From: Chloroflexota bacterium
GTDB taxonomy: Bacteria; Chloroflexota; Limnocylindria; Limnocylindrales; CSP1-4
Reading direction: 5' to 3'
Length of the DNA stretch: 10,092 bases
Assembly: GCA_025355255.1 (NCBI GenBank)
Contig: JANYAA010000358.1
Coordinates: 1-10,092 of the forward strand
In this document: piece after piece, positions 5,199 through 10,092 of the stretch
Layout of the letters: each line of letters starts with the position of its first letter
Position numbering within the stretch: the first letter of the stretch is position 1
The notes under the pieces: generated by a model
Databases searched by the model: none
What the model saw: the letters and a program-made list of their open reading frames with translations, nothing else
What the model was told of the DNA's origin: nothing
Program-made: the position numbers and the translations under genes

Positions 5199-5972
5199 GT
5201 GGACCAACCGAGACAACCGCTCCCGACGCGCGTTGCTGACACCTCAGAACTGCCCGCCGCGTATCACGCTGTGCTGGACGCGGCCCTGCCGCTGCTGGGC
5301 GCCGCGCTGCCGGATGGTGCCCGCGAGATCATCGACGGCCACATGCGCCTGCTGCTGGCGTGGACGGCGGCTGTCAACCTCACGGCCATCCGTGACCCGG
5401 AGGAAGCGGCACGCCTCCACGTGCTGGACAGCCTCGCCGCGTTGCCCCTGCTGCGCGCCCGCGGCGTGCGCCGCGTCCTGGACATCGGCAGCGGCGGCGG
5501 CTTTCCCGGGATCCCGCTGGCGGCCGCGCTCAGCGCGGACCGCACCCTGCTGGTGGACTCGGTGGGCAAGAAGGTCCGCTTCCTCACCACGGTGATTGCG
5601 GCGACGGGCCTGGCCGGGCGAGCCGCCGCCGAGGCGGCGAGGGCAGAGAGCCTGGCGCACACCCCGGGCGATCGCGGCGCGTGGCAGGCGGTGACAGCCC
5701 GGGCGGTCGCCTCCCTGGCAGAGCTCGTGGAGATCGGCCTGCCGCTGGTTGCCCCGGGCGGCGTCCTCATTGCCTGGAAGGCACGCGACCTTGACGCCGA
5801 GATGTCCGGGGCGAGGCCCGTGCTGCGGGCGCTCGGGGCCGGGCGTGTTGAGGTCATCGACGTGGGGCTGCCGGGGCTTGAAGGGCATCGGCTGGTGGTG
5901 GTGGAGGCTGGCGGCCCGGTGGATCCCCGTTACCCGCGAGACCCGGCCGAACGCCGGCGGCGACCGCTCTAG
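5199..5972 (+). CDS. rsmG: 16S rRNA (guanine-527-N7)-methyltransferase RsmG (GidB)
   Basis: SAM-dependent methyltransferase that modifies G527 in the 530 loop of 16S rRNA; loss in other bacteria gives low-level streptomycin resistance. The GTG at 5199 is preceded by AGGAGG with five bases between and gives 257 residues, slightly longer than the usual 205-240. Motifs are MRLLLAWTAAVNLTAIRDPE (49-68), LHVLDSLA (73-80), the SAM-binding loop VLDIGSGGGFPGIPLA (93-108), LVDSVGKKVRFLT (118-130), TARAVASL (166-173) with the conserved R-A-V, and the C-terminal YPRDPAERRRRPL resembling the family's YPR...K-RPL ending. Elsewhere rsmG sits with mnmG, parAB or the rnpA-yidC-jag cluster near oriC. None of those is here, but DnaA-type boxes lie upstream. 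csoR ends 75 bases before its promoter, so it appears to be transcribed alone. Confidence 0.95.
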   Translation: MDQPRQPLPTRVADTSELPAAYHAVLDAALPLLGAALPDGAREIIDGHMRLLLAWTAAVNLTAIRDPEEAARLHVLDSLAALPLLRARGVRRVLDIGSGGGFPGIPLAAALSADRTLLVDSVGKKVRFLTTVIAATGLAGRAAAEAARAESLAHTPGDRGAWQAVTARAVASLAELVEIGLPLVAPGGVLIAWKARDLDAEMSGARPVLRALGAGRVEVIDVGLPGLEGHRLVVVEAGGPVDPRYPRDPAERRRRPL

Positions 5973-5984
5973 CCGTCGCTGCGC

Positions 5985-5990
5985 TACCCT
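5985..5990 (+). promoter_or_regulatory. Likely -10 hexamer of the metallophosphoesterase gene (leaderless)
   Basis: TACCCT is followed by eight bases and then ATG 5999, with no Shine-Dalgarno between them. A transcription start at or just before the ATG would give a leaderless mRNA. The -35 position, inside the rsmG 3' end, shows only a weak GACC match. Confidence 0.4.
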
Positions 5991-5998
5991 CGAGATCC

Positions 5999-6721
5999 AT
6001 GCTCATCCTGGTTCTGTCGGACATCCACGCCAACCTCGAGGCGCTCGACGCCGTCCTTGACGATGCCCCGGCGGTTGGGGAGACGTGGGTCATCGGCGAC
6101 ATCGTGGGCTACGGCCCCGAGCCCGACGAGGTGGTGGAGCGGCTGCGCGAGCGGGGCGTCATCGCCGTGCGCGGCAACCACGATGCGGCGGCGATTGGCG
6201 GCGACGAGATCGACTACTTCAACGAGGATGCCCGCCGGGCGATGCTCTGGACCCGAACCGTCATCTCGGACCGGACGCGCGCTTGGCTGACGGCCCTCCC
6301 GGAGCGCGTGGTGCGAGAGGGCTTCACGCTGGCCCACGGCAGCCCGCGCGATCCCATCTGGGAGTACGTAACCACCACGCCGGTGGCGCGCGCGTCGTTT
6401 GACGCCATGGCGACGGACCACGGCGTCATTGGGCACACGCACCGGCCCGCGGCGTACCTCAACGATGACGGCGTCATGAGCTTCATGACCCCGGCCGAGG
6501 GCTCGCAGCTGGTCTTCGGCACGCGGCGCGTGCTGCTCAACGCAGGCAGCGTCGGCCAGCCCCGTGACGGGATCAACACCGCAGCATGGATGACGCTGGA
6601 CACCGAGGCCGGCACCGCCACCTGGCAGCGGAGCGCCTATGACATCGCGGCGGTGCAGGCGGCGATGCGCCGTGTGGCGCTCCCGGCGTTCCTGCGGGAC
6701 CGTCTGGCGTACGGCGGATGA
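5999..6721 (+). CDS. YfcE/MJ0936-type calcineurin-like metallophosphoesterase
   Basis: Predicted cytoplasmic phosphodiesterase or phosphatase with a two-metal site, 240 residues. The five metal-binding blocks are complete and in order: SDIHAN (7-12; D8, H10), GDIVGYGPEP (33-42; D34), GNHDAA (59-64; N60, H61), AHGSPRD (112-118; H113) and GHTHRP (145-150; H146, H148). The DIVGYGPxPxE and HGSPRDPxWEY patterns are typical of the PF12850 branch that includes YfcE and many diadenosine-tetraphosphatase-like or phosphodiesterase proteins. The natural substrate cannot be read from the sequence. There is no signal peptide. It starts 26 bases after rsmG with its own probable -10. A 113-base gap separates it from the transporter gene downstream. 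Confidence 0.9.
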   Translation: MLILVLSDIHANLEALDAVLDDAPAVGETWVIGDIVGYGPEPDEVVERLRERGVIAVRGNHDAAAIGGDEIDYFNEDARRAMLWTRTVISDRTRAWLTALPERVVREGFTLAHGSPRDPIWEYVTTTPVARASFDAMATDHGVIGHTHRPAAYLNDDGVMSFMTPAEGSQLVFGTRRVLLNAGSVGQPRDGINTAAWMTLDTEAGTATWQRSAYDIAAVQAAMRRVALPAFLRDRLAYGG

Positions 6722-6765
6722 GCCGCGCCGGTCTGCGCCATCTCGCGAATGCGGCGGTTGTGCCG

Positions 6766-6771
6766 TATCGT
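6766..6771 (+). promoter_or_regulatory. Possible -10 element for the KimA-type transporter gene
   Basis: TATCGT lies in the 113-base gap before the transporter gene. Transcription would start near 6778 and leave a leader of about 57 bases. No good -35 is visible. The leader is too short for, and does not show the conserved blocks of, the c-di-AMP (ydaO) riboswitch that controls kimA in Bacillus. Nothing else is recognisable in 6722-6834. Confidence 0.3.
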
Positions 6772-6834
6772 CGCACCCTGCAACGCCACGCAGCCACGGC
6801 ACGAGCCGCACACGAGGTCTCCCCGAGCTAGCCC

Positions 6835-8943
6835 ATGATCGGTGGACGACGACCCATTCAGGGTCGCAAGCCTGCGGACCGTCGCGTCCGCGTGGAGCGA
6901 CCCCACTCCGCGTACTTCCGGTACTCGGGCCCCGGCCAGCTTGTGGCAAAGCCGGCCGCCTCGACCCCGCGGACCGGCCTGGACCGCACCGTCCAGCGCT
7001 GGAAGGCCTGGCTGCTCGGCCGACCCCTCGCGAGCGAGGAGGAGATCGGCGAGCGTCTGCCGAAGAAGCTCGCCCTGCCGATCTTCAGCTCGGACGCAAT
7101 CTCCTCCTCTGCTTATGCAACCGACGAGATCCTGCGCGTCCTGGTGCTTGCGGGCAGCGCGGCGTTGTTCATCTCAATCGACGTCGCCATCGCGATCGCA
7201 GTGCTGCTGACCGTGGTCTCCCTGTCGTACCGCCAAGTCTGCCGCGCCTACCCCTCAGGCGGGGGCGCCTATGTGGTGGCGCGTGAGAACCTCAGCCAGA
7301 CCGCTGGCCTGATCGCTGCAGCAGCCCTCTTCATCGACTACATGATGACGGTGGCCGTCTCCACGGCGTCGGCGGTGTCACAGGCGTACTCGGTTTGGCC
7401 ACAGCTCTACGACATCCGGATCGAGATCGCGATTGTGTCGATCGCGCTCATCACCGTGGCCAACCTGCGCGGCCTGCGGGAGGCGGGGAACATCTTCGCG
7501 ATGCCAACCTACCTCTTTGTCGGGATGGCACTGCTGATGATCGGGCTTGGCTTGAGCCACATCATCGGGGGGACGGTTCCCCAACTGCCCGACCCGGCCG
7601 AAGTCATCAAGCCGCCCCAGACGCTGGAGCCGCTGGTGGGCATTACCGGGCTCATCCTGCTGTTGCGTGCCTTTGCGGGCGGTGCCGTTGCCCTGACCGG
7701 CGTAGAGGCGATCGCCAACGGGGTGCCCGCCTTCAAGCCACCCGAATCGAAGAATGCCGGCAACACGATGACGATGATGGCAATCCTGCTCGGCATCCTC
7801 TTCGTGGGCATCACGTTTGTGGGCAACCGGTTTGGCATCCAGCCCACCACCGAGGCTGGGCCAACCGCTATCGCGCAGGTGTCGTCGTCGGTGTTCGGCG
7901 CGGGCTCGCCGCTCTTCGTGCTGTTCCAGATCAGCACCGCGCTGATCCTGTTCCTGGCCGTCAACACCAGCTTCAACGCCTTCCCCCGCCTCGCCGCCAT
8001 CCTCGCCGAAGACGGCTTCATGCCGCGCCAGTTCTCCCTTCGGGGCGACCGGCTCGCGTTCTCGTGGGGCATCGTGGTCCTCGCGGTGGTGGCGGCGCTC
8101 CTGCTCGTCGCCTTCCAGGGCGACGTCCACCTCCTGATCCCGCTCTATTCGGTGGGCGTGTTCGTCTGCTTCACGCTGTCGCAGGTGGGCATGGTCCGCC
8201 ACTGGATCTCGTCCAAGGAATCGGGCTGGCAGTGGCGAATGGTCGTCAACGGCCTTGGCGCCGTCCTGACGTTTGTCGTCCTGATCGTGGTTGCGTCCAT
8301 CAAGTTCGCGGCGGGCGCCTACCTCGTCATCATCCTCATACCCACACTCGTGATGCTGATGATGTTCATCCAGCGCCAGTACCAGGCATCCGCCAAGGCA
8401 CTCGCCGTGCGCCCAGACTTCGTTGTGAGGCCGCCGGCCCGTGAAGAGCGGGCGATTGTCACCGTGCCCACGATCAACCGCGCCGTCGTGCGGGCCGTCA
8501 ACGTGGCGAGGTCTATCGCAGACGATGTGATTGCCGTCTACATCAGCGACAACCCGGAGGCCTCCCGCGAGCTCCGCGAGCGCTGGGAGCGGCAGATCCC
8601 GGGTGTGCAGCTGGTCATCGTGGAGTCGCCATACCGTGCGCTCGCCGGGCCGCTGATGGCCTACCTCGACGTGCTGGACCGCGCTTGGCCGCCCGACAAG
8701 CCGGAGCCGGTGACCTTTGTGGTGGTGCCGGAGTACGTCGCCCTCCACTGGTGGGAGCGCATCCTGTACAACCAGTCGTCGCGGCGTCTCCGGGCCGTCC
8801 TGCTGGGCCGCCCGCACACGGTGGTGGTGGACGTCCCGTACCGGCGCGACGATCCGGACCGGTTCCACTATGACAACGAGCCGCACGCCGATCCGGGTGG
8901 CCCCGAGCCTGCGTCCTCAGAACCACCGGCGAACGAGAGCTGA
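6835..8943 (+). CDS. kimA: KimA-type APC-superfamily potassium uptake transporter
   Basis: Predicted K+/H+ symporter of the cytoplasmic membrane, 702 residues (Bacillus subtilis KimA is about 607). About twelve hydrophobic helices span 80-512. A cytoplasmic Usp-like domain follows (about 537-668: AIVTVPTINRAV, IADDVIAVYISDN, ILYNQSSRRLR), then an acidic, proline-rich tail. The hallmark blocks are FSSDAISSSAYATDE (84-98), YRQVCRAYPSGGGAYVVARENL (132-153), FIDYMMTVAVS (166-176), GVEAIANGVPAFKPP (289-303) and HLLIPLYSVGVF (432-443). D87, Y94, D168, E291 and Y438 line up with residues I recall as K+-binding in KimA (D36, Y43, D117, E233, Y377). The roughly 50-residue N-terminal extension is basic; no good Shine-Dalgarno precedes ATG 6835, so a later start is possible. 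A Usp and two RCK genes follow, supporting a potassium role rather than amino-acid transport. Confidence 0.87.
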   Translation: MIGGRRPIQGRKPADRRVRVERPHSAYFRYSGPGQLVAKPAASTPRTGLDRTVQRWKAWLLGRPLASEEEIGERLPKKLALPIFSSDAISSSAYATDEILRVLVLAGSAALFISIDVAIAIAVLLTVVSLSYRQVCRAYPSGGGAYVVARENLSQTAGLIAAAALFIDYMMTVAVSTASAVSQAYSVWPQLYDIRIEIAIVSIALITVANLRGLREAGNIFAMPTYLFVGMALLMIGLGLSHIIGGTVPQLPDPAEVIKPPQTLEPLVGITGLILLLRAFAGGAVALTGVEAIANGVPAFKPPESKNAGNTMTMMAILLGILFVGITFVGNRFGIQPTTEAGPTAIAQVSSSVFGAGSPLFVLFQISTALILFLAVNTSFNAFPRLAAILAEDGFMPRQFSLRGDRLAFSWGIVVLAVVAALLLVAFQGDVHLLIPLYSVGVFVCFTLSQVGMVRHWISSKESGWQWRMVVNGLGAVLTFVVLIVVASIKFAAGAYLVIILIPTLVMLMMFIQRQYQASAKALAVRPDFVVRPPAREERAIVTVPTINRAVVRAVNVARSIADDVIAVYISDNPEASRELRERWERQIPGVQLVIVESPYRALAGPLMAYLDVLDRAWPPDKPEPVTFVVVPEYVALHWWERILYNQSSRRLRAVLLGRPHTVVVDVPYRRDDPDRFHYDNEPHADPGGPEPASSEPPANES

Positions 8944-8975
8944 CCGCCGCTGCCAGCGGGGAGGGCAGCACACGG

Positions 8976-8984
8976 TGGTATCGT
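8976..8984 (+). promoter_or_regulatory. Possible extended -10 promoter before the Usp-RCK genes
   Basis: TGG directly precedes TATCGT, matching an extended -10 (TGn-TATnnT). The hexamer is identical to the one before the transporter gene. Transcription would start near 8991, about 71 bases before the Usp start codon. No -35 is visible, so read-through from the transporter gene is equally possible. Confidence 0.35.
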
Positions 8985-9023
8985 GACCCGGCGGGTCGGA
9001 ACAACAGGGCTCCAAGAGGAGCG
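8985..9023 (+). other. Two short hairpins in the transporter-Usp intergenic region
   Basis: GACCC-GGC-GGGTC (8985-8997) and GCTCC-AAGA-GGAGC (9010-9023) are perfect 5-base stems 12 bases apart. The second is followed by GTCCCC, not by a U-run, so neither is a standard terminator. They could form a structured leader, a weak attenuator or a protein-binding site. Confidence 0.3.
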
Positions 9024-9061
9024 TCCCCGGCGCCGCACAGCATGGTGGAGGCGCAAGGTCC

Positions 9062-9523
9062 GTGGCCGACTCGACGACGACGCCACAGTTCAGGCGTGCG
9101 GTCGTGGCCCTCTCGGGCGGTCGAACTGACCGGCCCATCGTGGCGCTTGCTGCCGAGGTGGCGAAGACCGGCAAGGCTGAGCTGATCGGGGTGCACGTCG
9201 TGGAGATCGACTGGACCCAACCGCTCGATGCCGATGTGGCCGGCCGCTCCGAGTCCGCACAGCGCGTGCTGGACATCGCTGAGGCAACCGCCGAGGGAGC
9301 CCGCTACCGTCTCGAATGCGTGCTGCTGCAGGCGCGCGACGTCGGGGCGGCCATCGTTGACGAGGCTGTGGAGCGCGAGGCCGATCTCATCATCCTGGGC
9401 TTGCCGTTCCAGCGCCGATTCGGCGGCGACTTCACCATCGGCCGCACCATTCCGTACATCTTGAAGAACGCGCCCTGCGCGGTGTGGGTCGTCCGAGAGG
9501 CGATGCCCAAGGAGCATGCATGA
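9062..9523 (+). CDS. Universal stress protein (UspA) family protein
   Basis: Small cytoplasmic alpha/beta protein of the Usp fold, 153 residues, probably binding a nucleotide. The first strand is RRAVVALSGG (11-20), the second strand region AELIGVHVVEID (39-50), and the C-terminal half reads EREADLIILGLPFQRRFGGD (104-123), then FTIGRTIPYILKNAPCAVWVVR. The last part has the NAPC-VWVVR ending typical of Usp. The ATP motif G-2x-G-9x-G-(S/T) is only partly kept: G113 and G127-R-T129 are present but the second glycine is replaced. The GTG at 9062 has GGAGG nine bases upstream. The stop overlaps the next gene by four bases (ATGA), so it is co-translated with the RCK protein and probably serves the K+ system. 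Confidence 0.88.
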   Translation: MADSTTTPQFRRAVVALSGGRTDRPIVALAAEVAKTGKAELIGVHVVEIDWTQPLDADVAGRSESAQRVLDIAEATAEGARYRLECVLLQARDVGAAIVDEAVEREADLIILGLPFQRRFGGDFTIGRTIPYILKNAPCAVWVVREAMPKEHA

Positions 9524-9996
9524 AGGCCGTGATCGTCGGCTGCGGGCGCGTTGGCGCCGGTCTGGCTGACGCCCTGGATCGAGCCGGCTGGCAGGTGCTG
9601 ATCCTGGACGTGTCGTCCACCGCGTTCGACAGGCTGCCAGCCACCTTCCGTGGCACCGCCCTGCGCGGTGACGGCACGGACGAGGACACGCTTCGCCGCG
9701 CCGGAGCCGAAGGCGCAGACCTCTTTCTGGCCCTGACCGAGGGGGACAACCGCAACATCATGGCTGCGCAGTTGGGCATCGAGGACCTAGGGGCCGCGAA
9801 GACCGTCGCCAAGATCAACGACCCAGTGCGCGCCGAGGCCTATGCCCACTTGGGCATCGCCACCATGTGCCGCACCAACCTGATGACCACCGCGGTGCTT
9901 GGCTTCCTCGGCCAGGCGCTGCCGGACCAGCCCGGCATCTATGTGCCCGAGCGTGCGCACACGCATGCGTCGGATGCCGCGGCAGCGGAGGCCTGA
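9520..9996 (+). CDS. TrkA/KtrA-type RCK protein, N-terminal NAD-binding domain only
   Basis: Regulatory subunit of K+ transport, 158 residues. The Rossmann RCK_N domain covers about 1-125: MKAVIVGCGRVGAGL with the GxGxxG loop (7-12), acidic D30 at the end of strand 2 (favours NAD(H) over NADP), GDGTDEDTLRRAGAEGAD, the typical ALTEGDNRNIMAAQ and AKINDPVRAEAY, and TNLMTTA. The final 30 residues are loop-like and Ala-rich. The RCK_C (TrkA_C) ligand-binding domain found in full KtrA/TrkA proteins (about 220 residues) is absent. AAGGAG lies five bases before the ATG. A second RCK gene follows three bases after the stop, like the paired ceoB-ceoC genes of mycobacteria. The two may form a heteromeric ring. 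No TrkH/KtrB channel gene is in the window. Confidence 0.92.
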   Translation: MKAVIVGCGRVGAGLADALDRAGWQVLILDVSSTAFDRLPATFRGTALRGDGTDEDTLRRAGAEGADLFLALTEGDNRNIMAAQLGIEDLGAAKTVAKINDPVRAEAYAHLGIATMCRTNLMTTAVLGFLGQALPDQPGIYVPERAHTHASDAAAAEA

Positions 9997-9999
9997 TCG

Positions 10000-10092
10000 A
10001 TGTTCGTGCTGGTGGTGGGTGGCGGCAAGGTCGGGTACTACCTGACCAAGGAGTTGATCCAGTCGGGCCACGAGGTGGTCCTGATGGAGAAG
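10000..10092 (+). CDS. Second TrkA-type RCK protein (3' end cut by window)
   Basis: Only the first 31 residues are present, beginning MFVLVVGGGKVGYYLTKELI. The nucleotide loop is GGGKVG (7-12), and the acidic residue ending strand 2 is E30, again NAD-type. The sequence is a textbook start of a TrkA/CeoC-like RCK_N domain and differs clearly from the preceding gene, so this is an ancient pair rather than a recent tandem copy. GGAGG (9987-9991) lies eight bases before the ATG, and the upstream gene ends three bases before it. Whether it carries the RCK_C domain missing from its neighbour cannot be seen here. Confidence 0.9.
   Translation, partial: MFVLVVGGGKVGYYLTKELIQSGHEVVLMEK

Noticed and set aside
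4407..5216. A 269-codon minus-strand frame across csoR and the rsmG leader
   Set aside because: It would overlap the CsoR coding region, the operator and the rsmG promoter. Its composition is random GC-rich and no family is recognised.
6722..6834. A c-di-AMP (ydaO) riboswitch before the KimA-type gene
   Set aside because: The gap is too short after the likely -10, and none of the conserved ydaO blocks is visible.
7378..8886. A 502-codon open frame on the minus strand opposite the K+ transporter gene
   Set aside because: Composition is His/Asp/Arg/Gly-rich without any domain, and the opposite strand encodes a clear, conserved membrane transporter. It is a shadow frame caused by high GC.
6835..8943. 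An ordinary amino-acid permease (APC family)
   Set aside because: The superfamily is right, but the block pattern, the Usp-like C-terminal domain and the RCK/Usp neighbours fit the KimA potassium branch better.

Overview
The window is a GC-rich (roughly two-thirds G+C by eye), tightly packed bacterial chromosome segment. GTG starts, ATGA/TGATG overlaps and the protein types fit a high-GC Gram-positive-like lineage such as Chloroflexota or Actinobacteriota. I lean to Chloroflexota, possibly from an environmental genome, but nothing in the window settles the taxonomy. No rRNA, tRNA, CRISPR array, insertion sequence or phage gene is visible.

Layout. (1) Positions 1-2651, plus strand: the end of a branched-chain amino-acid (Liv/HAAT) ABC transporter operon. 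It holds livM (cut by the left edge), livG and livF, overlapping by 4 and 1 bases. livF carries a one-base frameshift near 2091 that separates its Walker A from its signature and Walker B motifs. (2) Positions 2699-4441, minus strand: a three-gene cluster read right to left. It encodes a PD-(D/E)xK-nuclease-like protein with a low-complexity Ala/Arg tail, hypoxanthine phosphoribosyltransferase (hpt), and a small four-helix membrane protein translationally coupled to hpt. (3) Positions 4491-4922: a Cu(I)-type CsoR repressor preceded by a perfect 8+3+8 palindrome of the CsoR-operator type that overlaps its likely -10 box. (4) Positions 4950-5972: rsmG (16S rRNA G527 methyltransferase) with a strong-looking promoter (TTGACC, 17 bases, TACCGT), a long structured leader, and an inverted pair of DnaA-box-like sequences just upstream of the -35. 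(5) Positions 5999-6721: a YfcE-type metallophosphoesterase. (6) Positions 6835-10092: a potassium module made of a KimA-type APC-superfamily K+ transporter, a universal-stress protein and two TrkA/RCK proteins. The first RCK protein has only the NAD-binding domain; the second runs off the right edge.

How the genes work together. The Liv genes form one importer. hpt and its partners look like one transcription unit with purine salvage as its recognisable function. The last four genes form a coherent K+ uptake and sensing set: transporter, nucleotide-binding Usp, and two NAD(H)-binding regulatory subunits. csoR and rsmG appear to be single units with their own promoters. Several genes carry a TANNNT hexamer 6-8 bases before the start codon, which suggests leaderless mRNAs.

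The best leads are the KimA-Usp-RCK-RCK module with no channel subunit in view, the nuclease-like protein beside hpt, the inverted DnaA-type boxes before rsmG, and the livF frameshift.
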